64,000 nucleotides of DNA from Pilosibacter fragilis (GCF_032490495.1 NZ_JAVYJB010000009.1:1-64000); one strand, 5' to 3'. Positions 1-8,931 are shown, numbered from the stretch's first letter. Notes: generated from the letters alone by a model not told the origin. Program-made: numbers and translations.

Positions 1-35
1 AGGAGTGCATCCTTTAACTCTGGACTATAGTTCAT
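1..35 (-). CDS. N-terminal start of an IS transposase (OrfA-like), partial
   Basis: The reverse strand has an ATG at 35 preceded by a purine-rich ribosome binding site (GGAAGGGAGC). The 11 visible codons read MNYSPELKDAL, which resembles the opening of small helix-turn-helix OrfA-type transposase subunits of IS3-like elements in Clostridia. The rest of the gene runs off the left edge. The family call rests on very few residues. Confidence 0.45.
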   Translation of the reverse strand, partial: MNYSPELKDAL

Positions 36-98
36 AATGAAAGCTCCCTTCCTGCGATAGCTCTATACTACCACAAATGTAATTATCTTTCACTGACA
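1..98. mobile_element. One end of an insertion sequence (rest lies outside window)
   Basis: Positions 36-98 lie upstream of a minus-strand transposase start, and a coding frame typical of helicases begins at about 99, so an IS end is placed near 98. The outermost bases read inward on the minus strand begin TGTCAGTGAAAG. The partner end and any target duplication lie outside the window, so the boundary is an inference. Confidence 0.55.
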
Positions 99-1139
99 AC
101 TATCCTAACACACAGGGCTATTGTAGAGGGCGTTAACACCAATGCAAAGAATATGGTTGTATTAAACCATAGTAAGGGAACAAAAGAACTAACAGTTTTT
201 GATTTTAAAAATATCATTGGTAGAGCGGGTAGGTATTATCATAATTTTGTCGGGAGATATTTTTTAGTCGATAAAGAATTAGAAAAATTTGAACATACAG
301 AGGATTTGACGCTTAATTTTGTTACATATGATGATCAAGAATTGGATCCGGTAGATATAGATAATTCAGAGTATATGGATCTTTCGGACATAAATAAAAA
401 TCTCAAACATAAAAGAGAGGAACAGTTTAAAGAATACTTATTGACAAATGATATATATGAAAAAAATAGATTAATAAAAAGAGAATATCAAGAGATACTT
501 TTAAGATTTCTACTTAATAATAATATTCTTTATAATAAATTTTATAGGTATTTATCTTACCCAGATATATTAATGCAATTTACGACATACCATGCAATGA
601 ATACTGTGCTTGATATTTTTGAAAAATCAGGATTACTGGACGTTACTATTGTTCGAAGATATAAAGCCGTTAGCAATACATACTGTAATGAAGGATTTCA
701 TGGATTATTGAGGTATGAAATAGACAATGCCCGAGGAGATAAGGTGAAACATAAACGTATCGATAAAGCGTACATGGATGCGTTTAAAACACAAAAAGAT
801 ATTATAGAACATAAAATTCCTAAGATCCTAGCACTATTTGAAACTATTTTTTCATATGCATCATTGTTGAGGAGAAAAACATTAGATAATTTTTCATTAT
901 CTAAAGTTTCGCGTTTTTATGAAACGGGTGTAAAAAGTTATATTGGAGAACAACTAATTGAATTCGGATTCCCAGTTGATGCAATTAAAAGAATTGAGGA
1001 TAACAATTTAAGGTTATTATCTATGGATGCGAGTGCGAGTCAAAAATACATATTAGAACACTTGGAGGATATTAAGCAGTTGTTGGATTCATATGAGAGA
1101 GGATTATTAGATAAAGCTTTAAAATCGATTTGTAGCTAA
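99..1139 (+). pseudogene. C-terminal half of a Ski2-like DEAD/DEAH helicase, truncated by IS
   Basis: The frame is open upstream of the first ATG (153) and reads VEGVNTNAKN at 123-152, a motif V-like segment. It is followed by IIGRAGR, the motif VI of Ski2-like superfamily 2 helicases, about 21 residues after the ATG. The remaining 300 residues form a Lys/Asn/Ile-rich C-terminal region without a recognised domain. Motifs I to IV are absent because the reading frame meets the IS end near 98. The sequence is strikingly AT-rich compared with the next gene, which suggests separate acquisition. Helicases of this type occur in defence systems such as Hachiman (HamB), but no HamA partner is visible, so that link is only a suggestion. 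Confidence 0.7.
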
Positions 1140-1226
1140 GGTTAGTTAAGTAAATTGTGAACTATATAAAAAAATTAAGTCAGATTATATTAACATAAAA
1201 TCTGGTCCAATAAAGGAAGAATACCT

Positions 1227-3209
1227 ATGATCCTCATCTACGCCTACATAAACAAATTCAAAAACTACACAACCCAGGAAATCATCTTCGACCACCGCTG
1301 GCGTGTCAATTTCTCAAACAACAAACTGTCGATCCAATACCGCGGTCAGTCATCCGCGTCCGCGATCATCCGTGGAGACAGGAAACCTGACAACCTGCAT
1401 ATTCTTGTTGGAAAAACAGGGTCTGGAAAGACGAATCTGCTTCAGATGATCGGGGCGAAGCATGATGTGCGGTATCATAGGAAGTGGGAAGGAGAGGATG
1501 ACTCGTATTTTCTTCTTTATAGTATCAGCGATACGGAATTTTTCCTTGAGATATGTGACATGGAGATCATGCAGTTTCCGAAGCCTGTGGAGAGGGATGA
1601 TTCGACGATTCCGGAGCCGATCAGGGAGAATGCGAGGCGTGCGGGGACGCTGCGGACGGTGCGTTTTGCGCTGGAAAAAGCGTTGAAGCCGGGCGAGATG
1701 GCGGTCAGATTTTGCGCGGTAAAAGAATATGGATACGAAAGAAATCTTTCGGAATTAAAGGTCCGTGACATGGCGATGATTATGAACTGTTATGATGCTC
1801 ATGCGTTTATACGGCCGCCGTATCCGGATGATAAGGAGGATTTTACGGATTTCAGGAGTGACTGGATCGGCAGGGCGGCTTTTCCATATCAGAGGACATC
1901 GCTCTGGCAAATCTGCGGCTATATCCGGGAATATCTTACGAGTCTGGAACCGGGGAGCGGGAAGCGTCAGGTTTCGTTTGTGCTGTCGACACATAATTTT
2001 GCGGATCGGTATCCGTTAAAGCTTTCTAAGGCAGTGGAGAAGGAATACTGGACGTTTTATGAGAGGATGCAGGATGAGAAACGCGCAATTTATGATCCAG
2101 AGGCCAGGGAACGTGTACGGAAGAGGAAAAAGAAGAAAACGCTGACGAACAAGCAGATGTTCATTCATGATCTGTGGACGGATTATGCGAAGTATCTGCG
2201 GAAATGGGTCGAGAAGATCCGGAACTTTAATGCGGAAGAGGAGCCGGCGGAGGACCTGGATGCTTACCAGGAGTTTATGGACTATTATATAGGGAAAACG
2301 CGCAGGGAGAGCATCGATCCGACTGTGCTGCCGGATGGAGAAAAAATGTCCATTGTCAGGAGATGTATCTGGCTGGCGGAGTATATAGACAGAGCCGGGG
2401 ATGGGGATCCACATGGGCTGTTATGGCAGATCATGGGGGATATTAAGGACATTGCCGGTTTTCTCGAGAAGCTGGATGACCGGTATTTCACGGTGGACAC
2501 ATGTTCCATACCGGTGGTTGATATGGAGAGGGCGGAGTATCGGGAATTGTTTGATGACCTGTTTGAACGCATGGAGCAGTATCGTCCGGATGATGCGGGG
2601 ATTTTTACGGAGTGTCTTCTTCCATACGAGTTTACGAGACTCAGCACAGGGGAGTATCAGTATGCCAAGGTCCTTGGCGGGATGGAGGACTATTTGAAGC
2701 TTTCGTCTTCCGGCAGGACCAACAGAGGACTGGACAAGATCATACTGATGGACGAGCCGGAGGCGTATATGCATCCAGAGCTGGCACGGCAGTTTATCGC
2801 CCGCATGCTGAAAATCGTTGAGAAATATCAGGGACCTTCTACGATCCAGATCATACTCAGCACGCATTCGCCATTTATGCTTTCTGATGTTCTTCCGGAG
2901 GAGATCACCAGGCTGACGATCGACCGTGAGACAGGAAATGCGTTGGTAAAGAACGGATCAGATAAGGAATATTTTGGTGCAAATATTCACACGATCCTGG
3001 CGGATGGATTTTTCCTTGATTACACCATCGGGGAGTATTCCAGAAGCTTTCTGCAGAATGCTTTTTCGCGGCTGGAGAGGTATGCGGATCATGGTGACGC
3101 TGATGAGTCGTTTTTGATGTCGATGGAACAGTTGATCCAGCACATCGGGGACCGGATGATCCGCAGGGCATTTGAACTTCAGATGGAGAAGGTGAGAAAT
3201 CGTGATTAA
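1227..3209 (+). CDS. AAA/ABC-type ATPase of a Septu-like (PtuA-type) defence pair
   Basis: This is a 660-residue RecF/SMC-like ATPase. The Walker A motif GKTGSGKT is at residues 62-69. A long middle region contains a very basic patch (RKRKKKK). An ABC signature-like LSTGEYQ lies near 470, Walker B ILMDEPEAYMHPE near 505, and a switch-like LSTHSP near 543. This split-nucleotide-binding layout is that of PtuA, OLD and similar defence ATPases. It starts after a short AT-rich gap and overlaps the following HNH nuclease gene by 8 nt, so the two are translationally coupled. It is longer than typical PtuA proteins as I know them. By analogy with Septu, the ATPase would control the nuclease partner; that role is inferred from gene pairing. 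Confidence 0.7.
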   Translation: MILIYAYINKFKNYTTQEIIFDHRWRVNFSNNKLSIQYRGQSSASAIIRGDRKPDNLHILVGKTGSGKTNLLQMIGAKHDVRYHRKWEGEDDSYFLLYSISDTEFFLEICDMEIMQFPKPVERDDSTIPEPIRENARRAGTLRTVRFALEKALKPGEMAVRFCAVKEYGYERNLSELKVRDMAMIMNCYDAHAFIRPPYPDDKEDFTDFRSDWIGRAAFPYQRTSLWQICGYIREYLTSLEPGSGKRQVSFVLSTHNFADRYPLKLSKAVEKEYWTFYERMQDEKRAIYDPEARERVRKRKKKKTLTNKQMFIHDLWTDYAKYLRKWVEKIRNFNAEEEPAEDLDAYQEFMDYYIGKTRRESIDPTVLPDGEKMSIVRRCIWLAEYIDRAGDGDPHGLLWQIMGDIKDIAGFLEKLDDRYFTVDTCSIPVVDMERAEYRELFDDLFERMEQYRPDDAGIFTECLLPYEFTRLSTGEYQYAKVLGGMEDYLKLSSSGRTNRGLDKIILMDEPEAYMHPELARQFIARMLKIVEKYQGPSTIQIILSTHSPFMLSDVLPEEITRLTIDRETGNALVKNGSDKEYFGANIHTILADGFFLDYTIGEYSRSFLQNAFSRLERYADHGDADESFLMSMEQLIQHIGDRMIRRAFELQMEKVRNRD

Positions 3210-4122
3210 AATACCCGAGAAAGAGGGGCGGCTTTCCGCAGCTAAGGCCGCTCATATTGAAGCAGTTATAGCATTTGTGAAAAGGAAGACGGAGGGATAC
3301 AGGAGAGACCTGTTTGCAAATATCAGCCGTGTCATGCTTGTTTCTGGGACCTTTGAGGACATGAGTGCCAGGGATGACTGGAGCTGGCTTTCTGATTTTA
3401 TCCTGGCAGATGTGAAGACTTTGAAGCAGATGATCGGCAGGCCGGAGCTGCTGCAGTTTGATGAGTTTAAGAGAATGTATTCCGATTATTTCAGTGCCGG
3501 AAGTGATAAATATGTGGATGCGTCAACGAAATATAATGCGTACATGTTTATTGAGAACCTTGGTGTCACGATCTGTCCCTACTGTGACGAGGAGTATCTG
3601 GATGTTGTTGAGAATGGAAATGGAGGAAAACTGAGGACACTGGAGATCGACCATTTCTTTCCGAAGGGAAAATATCCGGCGCTCGCAATGTGCTTCTATA
3701 ATCTTGTTCCCAGCGGGCAGAACTGCAATGGAATGAAGCGGGAAGAGCTCCTGGGAATGAATCCCTATGAAGAGGGAATCGAAGGCTGTACATGGCTCTA
3801 CCCGGATCTGCCTGTGGGAGTCAACATGGAAAAGGTCCCGGCTGCTGACTGCACGATCCACTTTCATCCGAAGGCGGGAATGGAGAAGAATGTGAAGGCG
3901 CTTCATCTGGAAGAACGCTATGAGCGGCATAAAGCCACAGCGCATAAATATCTTCTTTTGCGGCAGCAGTATGACGATGCGAAAGTGGAAGAGATGGTAA
4001 AAATGGGAATGTTCCCGACAAAGGATTTCGCGTATAGGGTGCTGTATGGAGAGCCGTTGGATGAGGAGGCGGAAGAGGGGATTTTGAGAAAGTTGAGGAG
4101 GGATATTGCAGGTAGAGGGTGA
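3202..4122 (+). CDS. HNH endonuclease, Septu-like (PtuB-type) effector
   Basis: The product has 306 residues. A zinc-knuckle CPYCD lies near residue 125, followed by EIDHFFPKGKYPA near 148 and NLVPSGQNCNGMK near 165-175. This is the C-x2-C, D-H, N and C-N-x-x-K pattern of HNH nucleases, with the DH pair as the expected metal/catalytic residues. Translation starts at a GTG inside the last codons of the ATPase gene, with the ribosome binding site AGAAGGTGAG in the upstream coding sequence. Tight coupling to an ATPase is the hallmark of Septu and related two-gene systems, where the nuclease degrades nucleic acid on infection. Target and trigger are unknown. A role in restriction or DNA repair is an alternative. 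Confidence 0.7.
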   Translation: MIKIPEKEGRLSAAKAAHIEAVIAFVKRKTEGYRRDLFANISRVMLVSGTFEDMSARDDWSWLSDFILADVKTLKQMIGRPELLQFDEFKRMYSDYFSAGSDKYVDASTKYNAYMFIENLGVTICPYCDEEYLDVVENGNGGKLRTLEIDHFFPKGKYPALAMCFYNLVPSGQNCNGMKREELLGMNPYEEGIEGCTWLYPDLPVGVNMEKVPAADCTIHFHPKAGMEKNVKALHLEERYERHKATAHKYLLLRQQYDDAKVEEMVKMGMFPTKDFAYRVLYGEPLDEEAEEGILRKLRRDIAGRG

Positions 4123-4156
4123 GAAGAGGATGCCCGGCTGCGTGTTTGAGGGGTAA

Positions 4157-5488
4157 ACTATAGTGGTTCAGTTGTCAAGACAAAAATTCAAGCATTTTAT
4201 AATGAACCGATATCTGTAGCTGAATTAGGGAGGTGCCCCCGTTAAGCAGCATGATCAATCAGCAGTGCCGGATAATAATATGATGCGGGTGTCTGATCGT
4301 TGATCGCTGAATGACAGCGCTCAAAGTTGTAGGTATGTACATAGCTTTTGATAGCCGCTCGCGCTTCCCGGATGTTGGCATACTGTGTAAGATAGGCTTC
4401 CTCATATTTGAAGCTACGAAACCAACGTTCAATCATGATGTTGTCTGCCCAGCGGCTTTTTCCATCCATGCTCTGACGGATATGGTTTTCTTTGAGAAAT
4501 GCTATGTACTCGGTGCTTGTAAACTGACATCCTTGATCAGAGTTCAGAATCAGGGGTTTTGACACCTTGAAAGCTTTTTTCAGCGCGTTTATGACCATTC
4601 TGGTGTCCAAGGTATCATCTATCTCCCAGCCAACAATACAACGGCTATACCAGTCAATGATGGCTGTTAGATACAGGAAGCCGTGCTTGATGGGGATATA
4701 GGTGATGTCGATTGACCATGCCTGATTTGGACGGTCGATAACGGCGTTACGAAGCAGATACGGGCAGACTTTTGCCTGTTGCATACGTTTGGAAAGATTC
4801 ATCTTTGGATAGATCGGATCAATCCCCATTTCAATCATATAGCGGCGCGTTTTCCGGCGTCCCACCTGATGACCACGCATTTTCAGCTGTAAAGACATTT
4901 GACGAGCTCCCCAGGCAGGATTATCGGTATGCAGATGATCAATGATAGCCTTGCATTCTAACTCTTCCTGAGATATGGGTGTTCCATTATAGTACACGCT
5001 GGTGCGGTTGATTCCAAGAAGCTCAGCACCTGTTTTTATCGGGAATTCTTTAGTCTTCAAAAGGTTTCGGACTAAATTTACTCTCGTAGTCAGGTCCAAG
5101 TGTTTCTTCAGATTTTTTTTCAACCAATCCACCTGCATGGTGAGCTGGCCAACTTTTTTCGCGTATTCGGCTTTTTCCTTGCGCTCTAAGGCGAGTTTCT
5201 CTTTCAAGTTGTCTTCTCTTGAATCATCGAAGACAACCGATGCTTTATCGAGGAATTCTTTTTTCCAGTTGCGAAGAAGATTCGGCTGAATGTTATTTTC
5301 GCTGGCAATTGTATTTAAGTCCTTTTCTCCTTTAAGCAGTTCAATGACTAACTCGGATTTGAATTTTGCGGAGAAATTTCTTCTTGTTCGAGACATAAAA
5401 ATGATCCTTCTTTCTATAGTGCTTACAGTATACCAGATTCATTAAAAAATGTCTCTCAAAGTGTCTTAAATTACGATACCATTATAGT
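4157..5488. mobile_element. Complete IS3-family insertion sequence (about 1.33 kb)
   Basis: A single transposase gene lies between imperfect terminal inverted repeats. The left end at 4157 reads ACTATAGTGGTTCAG and the right end, read inward from 5488, reads ACTATAATGGTATCG; both continue into an AAGACA block about 20 bp in. I see no convincing short target duplication in the immediate flanks. The right end cuts a minus-strand DUF6904-like gene, so the element inserted into or beside that gene. Confidence 0.75.
4242..5396 (-). CDS. IS3-family transposase, OrfA and OrfB in one frame
   Basis: The protein has 384 residues. The N-terminal 50 residues (SAKFKSELVIELLKGEKDLNTIA...) form the helix-turn-helix OrfA-type domain, followed by a coiled-coil leucine stretch around 65-95. 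The C-terminal part is an rve integrase core, with WSIDITYIP (first Asp), LNSDQGCQFTS (second Asp) and a later Glu near the NIMIERWFRSFK segment, so the DDE triad appears intact. In many IS3 members OrfA and OrfB are joined by programmed frameshifting; here they are one uninterrupted frame. The element therefore looks potentially active. Confidence 0.9.
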   Translation of the reverse strand: MSRTRRNFSAKFKSELVIELLKGEKDLNTIASENNIQPNLLRNWKKEFLDKASVVFDDSREDNLKEKLALERKEKAEYAKKVGQLTMQVDWLKKNLKKHLDLTTRVNLVRNLLKTKEFPIKTGAELLGINRTSVYYNGTPISQEELECKAIIDHLHTDNPAWGARQMSLQLKMRGHQVGRRKTRRYMIEMGIDPIYPKMNLSKRMQQAKVCPYLLRNAVIDRPNQAWSIDITYIPIKHGFLYLTAIIDWYSRCIVGWEIDDTLDTRMVINALKKAFKVSKPLILNSDQGCQFTSTEYIAFLKENHIRQSMDGKSRWADNIMIERWFRSFKYEEAYLTQYANIREARAAIKSYVHTYNFERCHSAINDQTPASYYYPALLIDHAA

Positions 5489-6283
5489 GTTGAAATCTGT
5501 TTTCCCAGAGGATTGTATGCCCTTGGCTCTGCCGGGGGCTTTTTCTTTTATCAGAGCTGCTTTTTGGACGGCCTCCCATGCTTCATCCGGGTCTTCATCG
5601 AGGAGAGAGGAAAGCTCCAGACAAAGCAGAGAAAGCAGTTCCTGCCGTTCTGATCGTGTTTTTACGCCATTGATCCAGTATGTACAAAGCCATTCCATAT
5701 ACAGATCAGGATAGAAGAAATAGTATTCGATATGGTTGTAGGTTCTGGTGTAGGTCCAGACTACCTTCATAACCTCCTCGGGGAGATGATTTCTCAATTT
5801 ATCCCAAAGAAGCTGGACAAAATGAGTGATCAGTGCCAGATCTTTCTCGGCCAGATACTCATTATAAAAATCTTCATCGTCAAACCAGGAGGCATAATAA
5901 TGGTCTTCGACGATTGCCTGCAGAGTGTACAGATAAAAGATAGCCCAGGGATAGAGGACTTCAACATTAAAATAGAGGTTTCCGGACTTATATTTATTGC
6001 GTTCTTTCTGAAGGGACTGACTGTCAACGGAAAAGATGCAGGATGCCAGCTGCCCTATATTTTCGTAGTTATTATCGACGGATTCAATATTTCGATCGCC
6101 CTGATAGGCATGGCGGATATCGTAGCAGAGCCCGAGAATATTTTCGTAACAGGAAGAGGATTCGACATCATCCTGATGTGCAAAGTAGAAACGAAGGTAA
6201 TCGCTGAGCGCACTGTGAAGCGCGTTCAGATCCTCATAATCCCCGTGTATTCAATGTGAACTTTCTAAAATATTAACGTTCAT
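5489..6283 (-). pseudogene. DUF6904-like protein, nonsense-interrupted and cut by the IS
   Basis: The minus strand has ATG at 6283 followed by ten codons (MNVNILESSH), a TGA at 6253-6251, then about 250 open codons in the same frame down to the IS end at 5488. The residues after the stop include GDYEDLNALH, LGLCYDIRHAYQGDRN and NVEVLYPWAIFYLY, a pattern I associate with the uncharacterised DUF6904 family. A Trp codon (TGG) at the TGA would restore a continuous protein. The 3' end was replaced when the IS landed. Apart from a TTG at 5797, no in-frame start follows the TGA, so the gene is probably dead. The family name is from memory of its pattern. Confidence 0.55.
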
Positions 6284-6457
6284 TCCGGAATATACTTGTT
6301 TTAAGCTATTTGCAGTATGCTTGAAAGTGTTTTTGAAAGTTGATTAACTCTCAAATTTTTTATTGCTTGTGGGACTTTTTGTAGTAAAGATCAAGCGTAA
6401 GCGTTTACAAATAAAATGTGGGCCTAAAATTTTGGGGCTAGGATGGTGAGGTGAGGG

Positions 6458-6982
6458 GCGGACATTGTTGCACACTCCAGGGACAAATTATATAATGATT
6501 TTAGAAAGCGTTTGAAGAAGAGCGAGGAAACAGATACTAAGTATAAAAATAAATAATCGAAGAGCAGAAGTGAGGATGAGTCTATGAATAATAATAGTAA
6601 GGAAGAGCTGAAAGCGGATCTGTATATGCTTTCGTGCATTAGAAAAATTGAGAAAGTATTTTCCTGTCGGCTTATGGATGTAACTGCGGGAAAGGAAATG
6701 AATTTAATCGACTTCTTCTTGTGCCTTGCGAAGAAAAATTACTTATCGGAGAGTGTGCTGCCTCTGCTGAATATAAAGTTAATGTAGCTTGTAAAAACAA
6801 CAGTGCCTTGCAGTGATGACACTGAGAGCATAGCGAGAGAAAAAATTCTTATGCGTGCGAAAACTTGTGCACTGGCAGCAGAACTTCAAAAAATGGTGGA
6901 ACATGTTCCGGCAGTTGAAGAGTGGAGAAGGATAGGGAAGGATAAAAATGAGTTTATGGAGATTCGGGAGGCGAAATGGTAA
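6458..6982 (+). pseudogene. Decayed small reading frame(s) with in-frame stops, unknown function
   Basis: One frame is open in three consecutive segments: 6458-6556 (contains HSRDKLYNDFRKRLKKSEE, ends TAA), 6584-6787 (67 codons from an ATG with GAGGATGAG upstream, ends TAG) and 6788-6982 (contains MRAKTCALAAELQKMVEHV, ends TAA). All are in the same frame and charged/helical in composition, as if one or two small genes had acquired nonsense codons. The middle segment could also be a genuine 67-aa protein. I recognise no family. The 6284-6457 stretch before it shows nothing I can name. Confidence 0.35.
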
Positions 6983-7242
6983 CAAAAGAAAGTAAAAAAC
7001 TTCAATTTTTTTCCATTTTTTCGTCACAAATCCAATTTTATTACGTTTATATTAGTAGAACATGTTGATCAGACCGGAATTTTTCCGAAAAAACGTGGTC
7101 GTTTGCCAGAGAAATGAGCGGAAAACGGCGGCAGAACTTTGGTGAAATTCTGGTTAAAACCCTAAAGAACCGGAATACAGGTTTATTTGAACCGATAGGC
7201 GGATGTGGTCCTACGAATATGACGAATGGAGGAGGAATGAAT

Positions 7243-7665
7243 ATGGTCGTGTTAAAGAATTACAAAATCAAAGAGCAGAATGGAATGTATTATATTGTTC
7301 CGTCAAGCGTTCCGGGATGCCCGCAGTGCGGTGGAGAGATGAAGATCCGTGACAGCAAGAGGCGGAAGGTGATTTTTGCGGATGGTACGGTGGATACATT
7401 TGTTTTGCGGCGATACAAGTGTACGGTGTGTGGGCGTGTTCATCTGGAACTCCCGGACATCATGGTTCCTCATAAGCATTATTCGAGGTCGGCGATCATC
7501 GATACGATAAATGGTGAGAGAAACTGTTCCGCGGAGCAGTCGACGATTTACCGCTGGAACCGGGAGAAGATGCAGCTTGAACGTCTGCTGGTTCAGGTGG
7601 AAGATAAGAGTCCGGAAGCAAAGCGGACTGACGGCGATAATAACTGCAGGTGCGCAGGAAATTAA
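7243..7665 (+). CDS. DUF6431-like zinc-ribbon protein, truncated transposon-type helix-turn-helix
   Basis: The start at 7243 is chosen because GGAGGAGG lies about 8 nt upstream; an in-frame upstream extension to 7114 has no such signal. The 140-residue product has CPQCGG near residue 25 and a second pair CTVCG about 40 residues later (RRYKCTVCGRVHLELPD), forming a zinc ribbon. A C-terminal segment (SAEQSTIYRWNREK) looks like a helix-turn-helix. This arrangement matches what I know as DUF6431 proteins, often found near mobile DNA, and may be the N-terminal part of a former transposase. It sits among IS debris, consistent with that. DNA binding is an inference. Confidence 0.55.
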   Translation: MVVLKNYKIKEQNGMYYIVPSSVPGCPQCGGEMKIRDSKRRKVIFADGTVDTFVLRRYKCTVCGRVHLELPDIMVPHKHYSRSAIIDTINGERNCSAEQSTIYRWNREKMQLERLLVQVEDKSPEAKRTDGDNNCRCAGN

Positions 7666-7667
7666 AT

Positions 7668-7818
7668 ATGAAAAAGCGGCAGGTGAAATACCTGCAAAAG
7701 GGGAAATGAAAAAGCGGCAGGTGAAATATCCGAAAAGGGGAAATGAAAAAGCGGCAGGTGAACTGCCTGTAAAGGGGAAAATGAAAAAGCAGCAGGCGGA
7801 TGCCTGTAATTTGTGTGA
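7668..7818 (+). repeat. Four tandem 37/38-bp repeats, most forming a hairpin
   Basis: Units start at 7668, 7706, 7743 and 7781 with ATGAAAAAGCRGCAGG. In unit 1 GCAGGT pairs with ACCTGC across a 5-nt loop. Unit 3 pairs AGGC-type arms more weakly, unit 4 has CAGGC/GCCTG, and unit 2 has lost its stem. Each unit begins with an ATG codon but the 37/38 spacing shifts frame between units, so continuous coding is unlikely. Confidence 0.75.
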
Positions 7819-7830
7819 TCAGTGATTATG

Positions 7831-7868
7831 ATGGCCGGTCAGTCAGAAATGGCTGACTGGCGTTTTTG
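7831..7868 (+). terminator. Rho-independent terminator after the repeat block
   Basis: GCCGGTCAGTCA pairs with TGGCTGACTGGC (G-U pairs allowed) and is followed by GTTTTTG. It closes transcription from the DUF6431-like gene and its repeats. The remaining bases to 8150 show nothing I can name. Confidence 0.7.
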
Positions 7869-8150
7869 ATTGCCATGTATCCGAAAAAATGTCAGAAGAA
7901 GATTCTGTCAGTTCATAGAAAACAATGATTGAAACAGAGCACAGAATCCGTGCATAAGCTGAAAAATTGGCCATTCGCGCGTCGTATACCTGACCGTGAC
8001 CGAACGTGGAACATATATAGTCCGAATATGGGCAATATACAAATAGTGTCAATGTATGTTATATAGAAGACATCAGAGTAACTGTTTGTCAGATTTGCGG
8101 ATATTTTGCGGGCTGAAAAGTGTGTTGGGCTGATATGCACGGAGGATAAA

Positions 8151-8378
8151 ATGATAAGTTACAATCGCTTGTGGGAGACCATGGAGAAGAGAAAGATCAG
8201 TCAATATCGGTTGATCAAGGAGTTTGGCTTAAGCTCCGGCCAGATGAGCCGTCTGAAGAAGAATACATATGTTTCGACGCATACGTTGGAGACGCTCTGC
8301 CGGATCCTGGACTGCCGGATCGAGGATGTGATGGAGGTTTCTTTCGAGGACGAGGAGAAGGAAAATAAGGCGAATTGA
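8151..8378 (+). CDS. Small Cro/C1-type HTH regulator, paralog 1 of 3
   Basis: This 75-residue protein starts at an ATG preceded by CGGAGGATAAA. Nearly the whole chain is a helix-turn-helix of the Cro/C1 (XRE) type: SQYRLIKEFGLSSGQMSRLKK is the HTH, followed by VSTHTLETLCRILDCRIEDVME, the helix typical of small YozG-like regulators. The tail is acidic (EDEEKENKAN). It converges on paralog 2 with a shared terminator between them. The regulated target is not evident. Confidence 0.85.
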   Translation: MISYNRLWETMEKRKISQYRLIKEFGLSSGQMSRLKKNTYVSTHTLETLCRILDCRIEDVMEVSFEDEEKENKAN

Positions 8379-8380
8379 CA

Positions 8381-8424
8381 CTGATCTTTACCGGAAAAGA
8401 GTTCCGATAAAGACCAGATATTTT
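8381..8424. terminator. Bidirectional terminator between two HTH genes
   Basis: CTGATCTTTACCGGAA pairs with TTCCGATAAAGACCAG around a 5-nt loop, a nearly perfect 16-bp stem. On the plus strand it is followed by a T-rich tract. It sits between convergent genes and would stop transcripts from both sides. Confidence 0.75.
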
Positions 8425-8642
8425 TACGATTCTTTTTCCTCGCGGTCAAATGAGATGCGGACGATGTCCGCAACGCTGCAGTTTAAGATCCGGCACAGAG
8501 TTTCCAGGGTATGTGTGGATACATGTTCATTTTTACGGATCCGATGGAGCTGGCCGGAGCTGAAATGATAGCTGCGGATCAGGCGGTACTGGTTGATGCC
8601 TTTTGACTTTAAGGTGTTCCAGAGCGGGCTGTAATCGATCAT
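8424..8642 (-). CDS. Small Cro/C1-type HTH regulator, paralog 2 of 3
   Basis: This 72-residue protein has the same architecture as its two neighbours: NQYRLIRSYHFSSGQLHRIRK (HTH) then VSTHTLETLCRILNCSVADIV. It is read from an ATG at 8642 with AAAGGAGGCG upstream on the minus strand. It is the most diverged of the three copies, with ADIVRI in place of EDVMEV. It has no long C-terminal tail. Function beyond DNA binding is unknown. Confidence 0.85.
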   Translation of the reverse strand: MIDYSPLWNTLKSKGINQYRLIRSYHFSSGQLHRIRKNEHVSTHTLETLCRILNCSVADIVRISFDREEKES

Positions 8643-8931
8643 GAGAAACGCCTCCTTTCCTTATATAATGCGGCAGAAGTTCTGCCATAGTAAAGAATAA
8701 AAGATATTTAGGGGAATTTGTGGAAATATAAGGAAAAACAGGTCGAATCTTGCGGATGTTGGCAGGAAATACAAATGAGAAAATAGAAAATGTATCGCTG
8801 GTGAGCAGGCGTGGAAACCGAAAGAGAAGAATTTAGGCGGTTTCTGCCGGATTACGAGTCTATGGATTGAACGGGTCAGCCTGGAATGTCCTGGAAATAA
8901 CGGCGAGAGATGAGACAAAGGAGAAAACGGT

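Noticed and set aside
5732..6259. Plus-strand open frame of 175 codons
   Set aside because: It is antisense to the DUF6904-like reading frame, which carries the recognisable motifs; no ribosome binding site is present.
7668..7818. Tandem repeat block as a possible CRISPR array
   Set aside because: The units are contiguous with no unique spacers, and no cas gene lies in the window.
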